NCBI GenBank assembly: GCA_046046455.1
Contig: JBJOJS010000023.1
Coordinates: 1-64,000, forward strand
Reading direction: 5' to 3'
DNA length: 64,000 bases
DNA from: Mxb001 sp046046455
GTDB lineage: Bacteria > Actinomycetota > Actinomycetes > S36-B12
The stretch's first letter is position 1. Each line of letters begins with the position of its first letter. Shown one piece after another: positions 17,010 to 25,692 of this stretch. A model generated the notes under the pieces. The model saw only the letters and a program-made list of their open reading frames with translations, ran no database searches and was not told where the DNA came from. The position numbers were made by a program, and so were the translations under genes.

Positions 17010-17015
17010 TAGGCT
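17010..17015 (+). promoter_or_regulatory. -10 hexamer of a leaderless promoter (DDN-like gene)
   Basis: TAGGCT followed by six bases and the GTG at 17022, immediately after the TTGTCCC repeat array. Confidence 0.6.
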
Positions 17016-17021
17016 CACGGG

Positions 17022-17501
17022 GTGAACAAGCGCCTCTACGACCTCTTCTGGGGCACCTCCCTGCGCACGACGACGGCCCTGCATCGGGTTGTACACAGGG
17101 TGAGCGGAGGCCGTGTCTGGAGGCGCTTTCCCGGAGGGGCGCAGGTCGTGTGGATCACCACGATGGGGCGCAAGTCCGGTGAGTGGCGCACCAACCCCCT
17201 ACTGGCGGCCCGCGTCGACGACGGCTGGTGCGTCGCAGGGTCCAATGCGGGCCAGGCCAAGGTGCCGGGCTGGGTCTTCAATGCGCGCGAGCACCCTGAG
17301 GGCTATGTGCTCATCAACGACGACGCGTGGCAGTGCACCTTCGTCGAGGCGGAGGGCGCCGATCGCGATCAGCTCTTCGAGCGGATGATCGCGATGTGGA
17401 AGTCCTTCGAGATGTACGCCGAGAACGCCGGTCGCTACATCCCGGTCTTCAGGATCGTCCTCGGCGAGCGCATCGCGAAGGACGCGATCCCCGGAGCCTG
17501 A
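17022..17501 (+). CDS. F420-dependent nitroreductase / DDN-family oxidoreductase
   Basis: Predicted deazaflavin(F420)-dependent oxidoreductase of the DDN split-barrel family, 159 aa. The signature VWITTMGRKSGEWRTNPLL (TxGRKSGxxRxxPL, the F420 phosphate-binding part) is at about residues 45-65. It is followed by VAGSNAGQAKVPGWVFNARE (GSNxGxxxxPxWxxNL in the family). The end has the usual RYIPVFRIVL pattern. Substrate unknown; relatives reduce quinones, coumarins or nitroimidazoles. It implies that this organism makes F420. The GTG start is supported by the -10 spacing. Confidence 0.9.
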   Translation: MNKRLYDLFWGTSLRTTTALHRVVHRVSGGRVWRRFPGGAQVVWITTMGRKSGEWRTNPLLAARVDDGWCVAGSNAGQAKVPGWVFNAREHPEGYVLINDDAWQCTFVEAEGADRDQLFERMIAMWKSFEMYAENAGRYIPVFRIVLGERIAKDAIPGA

Positions 17502-17555
17502 CCTCCGCCCGTAGGCGACACCAACAGCGCGCTGAGCGTCGTTACGCGGCGGAAT

Positions 17556-18272
17556 TCAGGGCTGGCTGGGGACCGGCTGAGGACTGGGTATCGGCAGGAT
17601 CTCCTCCATGATGCGATCCCACAGGGCCTGACTGTTCGCCCGCCCGAAGGCATGCAGGCCATCGGAGGCGAGTACGAGTCCGAGGTCCCTCGTCTTGATG
17701 ATGTGGAAGTTCGAGAAGCGCTTCGCTGCCGCCTTGAGCTCGTAGTCATGGAGGGCGCGACAGGCCGGGCAACTCGTGTAATACGGCTCGACCCAGAAGA
17801 CCCGGCGGTCCTTGCCCGCGAGGCGCATGAACCTGTCGATGTCCCAGGCCTTGGGTCCGCCGTCATTGGTCCCGAGGTTCACGACGATGGTGTCCGGACC
17901 CGTCCTCAGGGCCTTCTTCCACCTGCTCACGTTCGTGGTTCCGACCGCGCGCTCCCCCGCCTTGACGAGGCCCCTGCCGTTGACGACCTGCTGCAGCTTG
18001 ATCCCATGCAGGCCGTAGACGACGAACTTCCCGTCGATCAGGGTCCCTTCAGCGCCATTCGTGTAGGCACCCGGATAGAGGGCGTCCATCATCACGACGA
18101 CGTGGGAGTCCCCCATGATCGTGTACTGCTCCGCTTCCGCACGTGGCTGGTCCGTGGCGAGAGCACGGCCCGAGCCGAGACCGTCGGCATGGGCGGGAGC
18201 GAGGCCGGCTACGACCGCTGAGACTGCGAGGCCTACGGCAGCGAGGACCGGGACGACAGAGAAGCGCCGCAC
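17556..18272 (-). CDS. Secreted SGNH/GDSL hydrolase
   Basis: Exported esterase-like protein of 238 aa. The start is the GTG at 18270-18272, which begins a signal peptide (VRRFSVVPVLAAVGL..., cleavage near AHADG) and lies exactly six bases after a TATAGT -10; the longer frame crosses the 16-base tandem repeats. Block I is GDSH (nucleophile Ser 56), block III is NLGTNDGG, and block V is SDGLHAFG with the Asp/His pair. All SGNH catalytic blocks are present. Likely acts on acylated wall polymers or lipids outside the cell; the substrate is not known. Confidence 0.85.
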   Translation of the reverse strand: MRRFSVVPVLAAVGLAVSAVVAGLAPAHADGLGSGRALATDQPRAEAEQYTIMGDSHVVVMMDALYPGAYTNGAEGTLIDGKFVVYGLHGIKLQQVVNGRGLVKAGERAVGTTNVSRWKKALRTGPDTIVVNLGTNDGGPKAWDIDRFMRLAGKDRRVFWVEPYYTSCPACRALHDYELKAAAKRFSNFHIIKTRDLGLVLASDGLHAFGRANSQALWDRIMEEILPIPSPQPVPSQP

Positions 18273-18278
18273 TCCCGC

Positions 18279-18284
18279 ACTATA
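18279..18284 (-). promoter_or_regulatory. -10 hexamer of a leaderless promoter (SGNH hydrolase)
   Basis: Minus-strand TATAGT, the closest match to the consensus in the window, six bases before the GTG at 18272. Confidence 0.65.
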
Positions 18285-18315
18285 GAGCGGCGCCCCCGCG
18301 TGATGCCTGCGATGC

Positions 18316-18362
18316 GGCAGCGCAGGGTCATGGCAGCGCAGGGTCATGGCAGCGCAGGGTCA
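18316..18362. repeat. Three tandem 16-base repeats overlapping the galE stop
   Basis: GGCAGCGCAGGGTCAT at 18316-18331 and 18332-18347, and again from 18348 with a changed last base. The third unit contains the galE stop codon. It separates galE from the SGNH promoter and could vary in copy number between strains. Confidence 0.8.
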
Positions 18363-19319
18363 ACGACGGGCGGCGTACGCCGAGGTGACCATGTCGCGCA
18401 GGTCGCGCTGCGCACTCCAGTCCAGTTCAGACACGATGCGATCGACCGAGGCCACCAATTCGGGCGGATCGCCCGCGCGCCGGGCCACGGCGACGGCACC
18501 GACGTCGTGGCCGACGACCTCGGATACGGCGTCCATGACCTCGAGGACGCTCGAGCCCACGCCGGTGCCGACATTGAAGACCGCGGCGACGTCACCGCGC
18601 TCGACGAGATCCGCGGCGGCGACATGCGCTGCAGCCAGGTCGCTCACGTGGATGTAGTCGCGCACGCAGGAGCCGTCCGGAGTCGGGTAGTCGGTGCCGA
18701 AGACCTGCGGCGCATCACCGCGAGCCAGGGCGTCGAAGACCATGGGAATCAGGTTGTTGACGCTGGTGTCGCCGAGCTCGGGCGACCCGGCTCCCGCGAC
18801 GTTGAAGTAGCGCAGGGACACCCAGGACAGCGGTGTGGAGTCCGCGCGCGCGACCGCTTCATCGCGCACCATCCACTCGCCGATCACCTTGGTCTCGCCG
18901 TACGGCGAGAGGGGAGCGAGCGGAGAGTCCTCGGAAATCGGCGACCACGGCGGCTCGCCGTACACGGCTGCGGAGGACGAATAGACCATGCACGGCGTAG
19001 ACGCGTCAGCCATCGCCTGGAGGAGCGAGGTCATGCCGCCGACGTTCTCGCGGTAGTAGAGCAGCGGCTTCTCGACGGACTCGCCGACCGCCTTCTTGGC
19101 CGCGAGGTGGATCACGCCGGTGACGCCGTCGAGTGCATGCCGCACGGCATCGGTGTCGAGCACGGAGGCCTCCACGAAGTCCGCGCCCTCCGGGATCCGT
19201 GCATGCAGACCGGTCGATAGGTCGTCGAGGATGGTCACCTCGCGGCCACTCGCCAGCAGATCGCGCGCGACATGCGCGCCGATGTAGCCGGCTCCCCCGG
19301 TGAGCAGCCACCTCGTCAT
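18360..19319 (-). CDS. galE: UDP-glucose 4-epimerase
   Basis: Cytoplasmic short-chain dehydrogenase/reductase (319 aa) interconverting UDP-glucose and UDP-galactose, supplying galactose for wall glycans. The NAD site GGAGYIGAH is at residues 8-16, then LDDLSTG, HLAAKKAVGES, SSSAAVYG (catalytic Ser), YGETK (catalytic Tyr and Lys) and LRYFNVAGA, all as in GalE. It lies 13 bases downstream of purC in the same direction, so the two may share a transcript, though no functional link is obvious. The ATG at 19317-19319 gives the expected N-terminus. Confidence 0.93.
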   Translation of the reverse strand: MTRWLLTGGAGYIGAHVARDLLASGREVTILDDLSTGLHARIPEGADFVEASVLDTDAVRHALDGVTGVIHLAAKKAVGESVEKPLLYYRENVGGMTSLLQAMADASTPCMVYSSSAAVYGEPPWSPISEDSPLAPLSPYGETKVIGEWMVRDEAVARADSTPLSWVSLRYFNVAGAGSPELGDTSVNNLIPMVFDALARGDAPQVFGTDYPTPDGSCVRDYIHVSDLAAAHVAAADLVERGDVAAVFNVGTGVGSSVLEVMDAVSEVVGHDVGAVAVARRAGDPPELVASVDRIVSELDWSAQRDLRDMVTSAYAARR

Positions 19320-19332
19320 CCGAAGCACCGCA

Positions 19333-20217
19333 TCATGCGAAGCGATCCCCGGTGAGCAGCTCGTATGCCTCGACGTATTTGGCACGGGTCTTGTCGACGA
19401 TCTCGTCGGGCAGCGGGGGCGGCGGATCGCCGGAGTCCTTGCTCCAGCCCGAGGCGGGCGAGGTGAGCCAGTCGCGCACGAACTGCTTGTCATACGACGG
19501 CTGGGGGTGCCCGGGCTCCCAGTGATCCGCGGGCCAGTAGCGCGAGGAGTCGGGGGTGAGCACCTCATCGCCCAGCACCATGCGCCCGGCATAGCGGCCC
19601 GCGCGCGCGATGCCGAACTCGAACTTCGTGTCGGCGAGGATCAGCCCGCGCTCCTCGGCGATCGCCGCCGCGCGGCGATAGACATCGAGCGACAGGCGCT
19701 TGAGATCCTGCGCCTCCTCCTGGCCGACGAGCACGATGGTCTCGTCGTAGGTGATGTTGACGTCGTGCTCGCCCATCGGAGCCTTGGTCGCCGGCGTGAA
19801 GATCGGCTTGGGCAGCTTCGAACCATCCTTGAGACCCGGCGGCAGGCCGTTGCCGCAGATGCTGCGCGTCGCGACGTACTCAGCAAGACCCGAACCGGCG
19901 AGATAGCCGCGCACGACGCACTCGACGGGCACCATCTCCAGCGGCTCGCACAGCATGGCGCGGCCACGCACCGCCTTGGGCACCTGCGTGGACACGAGGT
20001 GGTTGGGCACCACGCCCTGCATCCGGTCGAACCACCACAGGCTGAGCTGAGTGAGGATGCGGCCCTTGTCGGGGATCTCGGTCGGGAGCACCCAGTCGTA
20101 CGCCGAGATGCGATCCGACGCGATGAAGAGCAACTGACCGTTGGGTGCCTCGTAGAGGTCGCGCACCTTGCCCGAGTAGAGATGGCGATAGCCCTCGGGG
20201 AGGTCGTACTCGGACAC
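19333..20217 (-). CDS. purC: Phosphoribosylaminoimidazole-succinocarboxamide synthase
   Basis: SAICAR synthetase, 294 aa: ATP-dependent condensation of CAIR with aspartate, purine step 8. YSGKVRDLY at the start, SDRISAYDWVLP, PLEMVPVECVVRGYLAGSG (the conserved VExVVRGYxxGSG) and LADTKFEFG are all present. The GTG at 20217 has AGGA eight bases upstream. It stands apart from the other pur genes with galE behind it. The upstream region holds the 14-base element described at 20255, but that is better explained by the divergent response regulator. Confidence 0.97.
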   Translation of the reverse strand: MSEYDLPEGYRHLYSGKVRDLYEAPNGQLLFIASDRISAYDWVLPTEIPDKGRILTQLSLWWFDRMQGVVPNHLVSTQVPKAVRGRAMLCEPLEMVPVECVVRGYLAGSGLAEYVATRSICGNGLPPGLKDGSKLPKPIFTPATKAPMGEHDVNITYDETIVLVGQEEAQDLKRLSLDVYRRAAAIAEERGLILADTKFEFGIARAGRYAGRMVLGDEVLTPDSSRYWPADHWEPGHPQPSYDKQFVRDWLTSPASGWSKDSGDPPPPLPDEIVDKTRAKYVEAYELLTGDRFA

Positions 20218-20254
20218 GCGCGCATCCTGTCAGAGCCGGGGCGGCCGCCCGATG

Positions 20255-20268
20255 TTCGGGTAACTCGC
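20255..20268 (+). promoter_or_regulatory. Shared 14-base operator-like element, site 1 (response regulator)
   Basis: TTCGGGTAACTCGC, from 57 to 44 bases before the response-regulator start. Closely related elements (TTCGG[A/G]T[A/T][A/T]CTC[A/G]C) lie at the same distance from the RHS genes at 29490 and 40464. This suggests one regulator, possibly this response regulator acting on its own promoter. Confidence 0.5.
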
Positions 20269-20298
20269 TTCTGTCCCTCAAGCACGGGACGCCGCATC

Positions 20299-20304
20299 TA
20301 GGGT
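20299..20304 (+). promoter_or_regulatory. -10 hexamer of a near-leaderless promoter (response regulator)
   Basis: TAGGGT with seven bases before the GTG at 20312. Confidence 0.5.
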
Positions 20305-20311
20305 AATCCCC

Positions 20312-20998
20312 GTGGAGTCCCACCTGGATCCCGCCGACGAGTGGGCCCGCCGGGTCCTCATCGTCGATGACGATGCCTTCATCAGCAGCCTGGTCACCGA
20401 GCTGGTCGCCGGCGCGGGCTTCACGCCCTATGTGGCACACACGGCGCATGAGGCGCTCCGCGTCGCGGACGACGTCGATCCGGACGCAGCGATCCTCGAC
20501 ATCGAGCTCGGTCCGGGTCCCAATGGCTTCGACCTCGCAGACGCGCTCCTGGCGCGCATGCCGCACCTGGCCATCGTCTTCCTCACCCAGGTCGCCGGGC
20601 CCGACCTCGTCAATCGCACCGTCTCCATCCCGACGCAAGCGGCGTACCTCGTGAAGCGCGATTTGGGCGACGCCCAGGCGATCGTGCGCGCACTCGAACA
20701 CGTGCTGCGCGACGGAGATCCACGGCCGGACTTCCGCGCGGACGAGCAGCGCAATGACCCTCTCACCCTGCTGACACCCCAGCAGCTCGAGACCCTGCGA
20801 CTCGTGGCCGAGGGACTGAGCAACGAGGAGATCTCCGTCCGTCGCGAGACCTCCGTGCGCGCCGTCGAGGCGATGGTGAGTCGCGTCTTCACGATCCTCG
20901 AGGTCAACAACGACCACCGCATCAATCCGCGCGTCGCTGCGACACGTCTCTACCTCGAGCACGGGGCATCTCCTCTGGCAGCGGAGGAGTCGGCCTGA
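20312..20998 (+). CDS. Two-component response regulator (REC + LuxR-type HTH)
   Basis: Cytoplasmic NarL/LuxR-type regulator, 228 aa. The receiver domain (about 15-130) has the acidic pair in RVLIVDDD, the phosphoacceptor Asp in AAILDIEL, the switch Thr in VFLTQ and the conserved Lys in YLVKRDL. The HTH region begins LTPQQLETLRLVAEGLSNEEIS (about 150-171), a LuxR-type start. It then continues with RRETSVRAVEAMVSRVFTIL, a slightly diverged recognition helix. It shares one base with the kinase gene (TGATG), so the pair is cotranscribed and translationally coupled. Likely targets are inferred from the shared 14-base element: itself and the RHS/lipoprotein genes. Confidence 0.9.
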   Translation: MESHLDPADEWARRVLIVDDDAFISSLVTELVAGAGFTPYVAHTAHEALRVADDVDPDAAILDIELGPGPNGFDLADALLARMPHLAIVFLTQVAGPDLVNRTVSIPTQAAYLVKRDLGDAQAIVRALEHVLRDGDPRPDFRADEQRNDPLTLLTPQQLETLRLVAEGLSNEEISVRRETSVRAVEAMVSRVFTILEVNNDHRINPRVAATRLYLEHGASPLAAEESA

Positions 20999-22839
20999 TG
21001 GTCGAGCAGCAGGCGAACTCGGTGCTGGATCGCATCGGCGGTCCCTACGCCGTCACCGTGCGGGGGTTGCTCGTCATCCTGCTGCCGTCGATCCTGCCCA
21101 ATGTCGTGTACGACTCGGCGACGAGCGGGGGTTCCCCGTTGGCATGGGGGCTGGTGGGGCTCGCCGGCACCGGGATAGGCGGTCTCGTCTACCTCGTCCT
21201 CGGCGCGATCTTCCTGCCTCAGCGACCGCGCCGCTCGCGACCGGTCACGGCGTTCATCGTCTTCGGCCTGGCGGGCGTGACCCGGGGTGCGGTCATCGCG
21301 TTTCTCAGCTTCTCGACGGGGCTGGCAACCCAGCCACTGTGGACCTTCCGCATCGTGGGCGCCACGGTGCTGGGCATCTGCTGGTTCGCCCTCGCGGCGA
21401 TCATCGTGGATGCATGGAGTCGCAATCAGGTGGTGATCTACGAACTGCAGGCACGGCAGCAGTCAGCCTCGATCCAGCGGGCTCACGCAGAGGCAACCCT
21501 GCGGCAGGTGCGTGAGAGCATCAGCGACGCGCTCCTGTCCCGGATGATCGCGATCACCTCCACGCTCGCTTCCGTTGCTCAGCACGGCAGTGATCCCCAG
21601 GTGGCTCGACGAGTCGCGTCGGAGATGCACGCCACGGTCAAGGACGTCGTACGACCCTTGAGTCACACCCTCGCCCTCGCCACGCCAGTCGTGGTCCAGA
21701 TGGGCGTGCCCGCCGAGTCGCTTGGTCAGCGGTCGAGGCGATGGCTGCGATCGGTGACACGTGACGCACTGACCATCGACCCCTATCACCCCATGATCAC
21801 CGCGCTGGTGGTCACGCCCTCCGCCATCCCCGGAGCCATTCGCGCCTATGGAGTCGTGCCGGGGCTCCTGGGGGCGGCGACCATCGGTGCCTTCACGTGG
21901 GTGATCCTCAACAGCGCCCGCACCCTCCATGCGCGCCGGACGGCGCCACTGGGCCGCTGGTCGTGGGTGCCCGCCGTCGTCACCTACCTGCTCGTCGGCG
22001 CTGCGTGCTCGCTGGTGCCTGTGGCGGCGCAGTTGATCCGAGGGGGCACGTGGATCGAAGGGTGGGCCTCCGGCGGTCAGGTGCTCTTCATCCTCACCCC
22101 GATCGCCGCCCTCGGCGCTGCTGTCGTCGCCGCTGAGGATCGCCGTCGCACTCTCGGCGAGCGCGAACTTCAGGCAGCGGTGACCCAGGCTGAGTGGTCG
22201 ACGCATCGGGTACAGCAGGAGGCGTGGGCGGCGAACCGCCTCCTCGCGCGCGAACTCCACGGCGGCGTCCAGTCCGAACTCACCGCCGCCGCACTGCGCC
22301 TCGAAGCGTGGTCGCGCAAGCCCGACCCGCAGACACTGGACGCGGTGCTCGACCAAGTGCGCCATGCCGTGGATCGCGTCAATGACCTGACGTCACGCGG
22401 GGTCGAGCCACCGCCGGTCGATGTGCGTCGCGCGCTCGACTCCATCTGCGACGTGTGGATCTCGCTCACCCGCATCGACATCGATCTGCACCCGGATGTC
22501 GCCCTGACGCTCGAGCAGGACCAAGCGGCCGCTGTCACGGTCATCGAGGTCGTCCGTGAGTGCCTGGGCAACTCCATCCGCCACGGCCGGGCTTCGCAGG
22601 TGACGATCGAGGTGGCATTGGTCGCCGGAGGAGCAGCCGGCGACGCCGTCCACCTTGTCGTCGCCGACAACGGCGTGGGCAGCAGCTCAGCGGCAGTCCC
22701 CGGCCTGGGTTCGCAGCTCCTCGATCAGATCTGCCTCCGGTGGACGCGCACGTCCACCCGCCCGGGTACGCGCGTCGACGCCGTGGTCACGCTCGCAAGC
22801 GAGCCTCCCGCGGCGCTGGCGGATAACGTCAGCGCATGA
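20998..22839 (+). CDS. Membrane sensor histidine kinase with two four-helix sensor bundles
   Basis: Partner kinase, 613 aa. Four hydrophobic helices (about 18-140) are followed by a coiled-coil-like stretch (about 145-190). A second group of about four helices (about 265-385) leads into a dimerisation helix with RELHGGVQSEL, the H-box of HisKA_3 kinases (His about 419). The ATPase domain has VVRECLGNSIRHG (N-box), VADNGVG (G1) and PGLGSQLLDQ (G2). The duplicated membrane region with a coiled coil between the halves is unusual; most NarL-partner kinases have a single sensor. The signal is probably sensed within the membrane. The gene overlaps the protease gene by four bases. Confidence 0.88.
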   Translation: MVEQQANSVLDRIGGPYAVTVRGLLVILLPSILPNVVYDSATSGGSPLAWGLVGLAGTGIGGLVYLVLGAIFLPQRPRRSRPVTAFIVFGLAGVTRGAVIAFLSFSTGLATQPLWTFRIVGATVLGICWFALAAIIVDAWSRNQVVIYELQARQQSASIQRAHAEATLRQVRESISDALLSRMIAITSTLASVAQHGSDPQVARRVASEMHATVKDVVRPLSHTLALATPVVVQMGVPAESLGQRSRRWLRSVTRDALTIDPYHPMITALVVTPSAIPGAIRAYGVVPGLLGAATIGAFTWVILNSARTLHARRTAPLGRWSWVPAVVTYLLVGAACSLVPVAAQLIRGGTWIEGWASGGQVLFILTPIAALGAAVVAAEDRRRTLGERELQAAVTQAEWSTHRVQQEAWAANRLLARELHGGVQSELTAAALRLEAWSRKPDPQTLDAVLDQVRHAVDRVNDLTSRGVEPPPVDVRRALDSICDVWISLTRIDIDLHPDVALTLEQDQAAAVTVIEVVRECLGNSIRHGRASQVTIEVALVAGGAAGDAVHLVVADNGVGSSSAAVPGLGSQLLDQICLRWTRTSTRPGTRVDAVVTLASEPPAALADNVSA

Positions 22840-24230
22840 AGCGCGCCGCCGGACTGCTGCTCGGAGCCCTCGTGCTCGCGGCGTGCGGACCCAGCGCAAC
22901 GCTGGATGAAGGCGTGCGCACGGACGCCTCCGCGACGCTCCAGCCGGGGGACGATCTCTTCGTCGTGCAGTTCCAGGCCGAGGCCGATCTCACCGGCGTG
23001 GACCAGATCGAGGACTGGGATGAGCGCGGTCGCGTCGTGATGGAGCGCCTCCAGGAGACAGCGGCGGCATCCCAGGCAGACGCCATCGCCGCTGCCGAGG
23101 CAGCGGGTGCGCGCTACGTGTCGCTGTGGATCTCCAACTCCCTCGTCTTCGCCGGGATGCCGGAACTCGGCCCCGAGCTCGCCGCCCTGCCGGGAGTCAT
23201 GAAGGTCTGGCAGGAGGAGACGCCGACCGGCATCGACGACCCGGAGTCATCATCGCCGCCGTTTCCCGAGCCGGGCGACGGAGGCTGGGAGGTAGCCGCA
23301 CTCGGAGTGCCCGAGCTCCATGCCGAGGGCATCGACGGATCCGGGGTCACCATCGGGATCATCGACACCGGTGTGGCCTTCCAGCACGAGGCGCTCGCGA
23401 GCGGATACCGCGGTCGCGACGGGAATCACGATTACGACTGGTGGAGTCCGCTTCGGACCTACCGCACGGAGCCGGTCGACATCGCCGGCCACGGCACCGC
23501 CGTAGCCGGTCTCGCTGTCGGAGACGTCATCGGCGTCGCCACGGGCGCTGACTGGATCGCGGGTATCGCGTGCAGCGAGGGCGGCTGCCCGATGAGCGGC
23601 GTCGTGCACGCGATGCAGTTCATGCTGGCTCCCACGACGCTGGACGAGCGCGATCCCCGGCCTGACCTGCGTCCCCAGGTGGTCAACTCCTCCTGGGTGC
23701 GCGCATCCGACGATGAACCCATGCGCCGCGCGAGCAAGGCACTCACCGCTGCAGGGATCGTCGAGGTCTACGCCGCGGGCAATGACGGCCCCGCCTGCGA
23801 CACCGCGAGCCCTGTCGGACACGGCGACAACACCTTCATCAGCGTCGGTGCCACGCGCGAGGACGGCTCGCTCGCCGACTTCTCCTCGCGAGGTCCCGCC
23901 ACCGATGGCGGCATCGCCCCCGACATCGTCGCACCCGGGGATAACGTCGTGACTGCCACGATGGACGGCACCTACCAGTCGATCTCCGGCACGTCCTTTG
24001 CCGCGCCCCTGGTCGCCGGTGTCGTCGCCCTCATGCTGGAGGCGAATCCCGAGCTCATCGGCCAGCCCGAGGAAGTCCTGCGCATTCTGCGCTCAACCGC
24101 GCGGGGCATGCCGGATGACCAGTGCGGCGGGCCACCCGATGCCATCGATGGCGTGCCCAATGACGCGACCGGCTGGGGCTTCGTCCAAGCCGCGGAAGCG
24201 GTCGAGGCCGCTCGGACCTGGCAGCGCTAG
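22836..24230 (+). CDS. Subtilisin-family (S8) serine protease lipoprotein
   Basis: Surface-anchored subtilase, 464 aa. A lipoprotein signal ends in LAAC (Cys 17). An inhibitor-I9-like propeptide region follows (about 38-125). The catalytic domain has Asp 177 (IIDTGV), His 219 (GHGTAVAGL), oxyanion Asn 316 (AAGND) and Ser 387 (SGTSFAAP). Five cysteines, including CSEGGC, suggest disulphides. It overlaps the histidine-kinase gene by four bases (ATGA), so it is the third gene of a regulator-kinase-protease operon; a protease built into a two-component operon may process surface proteins under its control. The stop shares CTAG with the peptidase gene on the other strand. Confidence 0.92.
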   Translation: MKRAAGLLLGALVLAACGPSATLDEGVRTDASATLQPGDDLFVVQFQAEADLTGVDQIEDWDERGRVVMERLQETAAASQADAIAAAEAAGARYVSLWISNSLVFAGMPELGPELAALPGVMKVWQEETPTGIDDPESSSPPFPEPGDGGWEVAALGVPELHAEGIDGSGVTIGIIDTGVAFQHEALASGYRGRDGNHDYDWWSPLRTYRTEPVDIAGHGTAVAGLAVGDVIGVATGADWIAGIACSEGGCPMSGVVHAMQFMLAPTTLDERDPRPDLRPQVVNSSWVRASDDEPMRRASKALTAAGIVEVYAAGNDGPACDTASPVGHGDNTFISVGATREDGSLADFSSRGPATDGGIAPDIVAPGDNVVTATMDGTYQSISGTSFAAPLVAGVVALMLEANPELIGQPEEVLRILRSTARGMPDDQCGGPPDAIDGVPNDATGWGFVQAAEAVEAARTWQR

Positions 24231-25690
24231 CGACTCGACGTGCTGGTCGGCACGTAGGGGCACGTGAGGTTGCCGGGCCGCTCCAGGCGCATGAGATACG
24301 TCGTCACCGCGTCATTGACGCAGCGCGAGGGTGTGATGCCGTAGAGCACGTGACCGACTCCCTCGTAGGTGATCAATGACGAGCCCGTGAAATAGGTCGC
24401 CATCTCGCGCGCCCACACCCACGGCGTCGCTGGATCACCCGTCGCATTGAGCACGATCGGGGGCGTCGCCAGGCGCAGCGGTCGCGTGAGTCTCGTCACG
24501 GGATGGTCGAAGGCGGGCACGCCCGCGCACCAGCTGAGCCAGGTGAGGGTCAACTGCCCGGCTCGGGCGGAGCCGATCGCGGCACTTCCGCTTGCCCACG
24601 CGGCGGCCTGCTCCGTGGTCGGCCGATCGGTGAAGTCACCGCACATCACGAATCGCCTTGCGTAGAACGATCCGTAGTCGACATCGGCCCGGGCTGCCCG
24701 GGGCAGCCCGAAGAGGGCGGCGTACGCCTCGTCGATCGCTGCAATGGCGTCGGGGATCAGCGCCTGGGATGCCGCCGCGCTGAACATCACGCCGAGGAAC
24801 GAGGCACGGGTGACCTCACGGCCCTCGGCATCGATGTAGGTGCGATTGTTGAGTGCGGAGATCACGCGATACATGCGCGTGCCGTGGACTCGTCCGATAC
24901 TCGCGGCCAGCATGTCGAGTGCTGCCTGATGAGACGCGCCGCTCACGGCGGCCAACTCACGGAGCGAGGAGTTGGGCTGCACCGATCCGTCGAGCACGGT
25001 CGCGCGCAGGCGCTCGGGGTAGCGCTGTGCGTAGACCAAGCCGACGCGGGTGCCGTAGCTCATGCCCCAGTAGGTCCACTTCGCTATGCCGAGCTCGCGG
25101 CGCAGGGCATCGAGATCGCGGACGACGAACTCCGTGCCGAGGTACGGCGCGATGTCACGATTGGCCTCGAAGCATTGGCTGTTGGCCGCCGCGTTCTGGC
25201 TGAGGAACTCCTCCGTCACCGTCGGCCAGTCGATGGGGCCGGTCGTGGGGATGTCAGCGAGCGACGGAGGCAGGGTCGTGCAGTCGGTCGGGATCGGTCG
25301 ACTGAGGCCGATGCCGCGTGGATCCCAGAGCACGATGTCGAAATGCCGCTTCACCCGCTGGGGCAGCGCGGACATCACTGTGTTGACGACGAGGAGCGAT
25401 GACGATCCGGGTCCGCCTGGGTTGAGCGTCAGGGTGCCCCGTCGCTCTCCGTCTGCGCGGTGCACGGCGAAGGCGATCTCCGCGCTATCGGGGTTGCTCC
25501 GGTCGAACCAGTCCATCGGCACCGTGAGAGTGCCGCACCGCCAACCCTTGAGGTCCGGAAGCGGGCAGGGTCCCCATTCCACGCCGGTGCGCGCGGACGC
25601 GCGGGCCGGCTCGTGAGCGACGGCGGGTCCGACGAGTGCGGCCGAGCCGATGGCGAGCGCGGCTGCGGCCGCGAGAAGGCGTCTGTGCAT
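24227..25690 (-). CDS. Secreted TAP-like alpha/beta hydrolase (tripeptidyl aminopeptidase family)
   Basis: Exported serine hydrolase, 487 aa, of the Streptomyces tripeptidyl-aminopeptidase/SlpD-E family. A Sec signal peptide (cleavage near AVAHE) is followed by the typical WGPCP...RCGTLTVPMDW beginning and LNPGGPGSS (oxyanion hole, about 89-97). The nucleophile is Ser 211 in GMSYGT, the acid lies in NATGDPATPW and the His in GVGHVLYG. The conserved C-terminal Cys (RCVND) is present. It is the last of a four-gene operon of exported proteins (29391 to 24227), starting two bases after the flavoprotein stop. It likely removes N-terminal peptides from extracellular substrates. Confidence 0.88.
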   Translation of the reverse strand: MHRRLLAAAAALAIGSAALVGPAVAHEPARASARTGVEWGPCPLPDLKGWRCGTLTVPMDWFDRSNPDSAEIAFAVHRADGERRGTLTLNPGGPGSSSLLVVNTVMSALPQRVKRHFDIVLWDPRGIGLSRPIPTDCTTLPPSLADIPTTGPIDWPTVTEEFLSQNAAANSQCFEANRDIAPYLGTEFVVRDLDALRRELGIAKWTYWGMSYGTRVGLVYAQRYPERLRATVLDGSVQPNSSLRELAAVSGASHQAALDMLAASIGRVHGTRMYRVISALNNRTYIDAEGREVTRASFLGVMFSAAASQALIPDAIAAIDEAYAALFGLPRAARADVDYGSFYARRFVMCGDFTDRPTTEQAAAWASGSAAIGSARAGQLTLTWLSWCAGVPAFDHPVTRLTRPLRLATPPIVLNATGDPATPWVWAREMATYFTGSSLITYEGVGHVLYGITPSRCVNDAVTTYLMRLERPGNLTCPYVPTSTSSR

Positions 25691-25692
25691 GG

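Noticed and set aside
22824..22829. TAACGT six bases before the subtilase ATG as an internal promoter
   Set aside because: It lies within the histidine-kinase coding end and the genes overlap in ATGA, so translational coupling explains the start; the hexamer may be chance.
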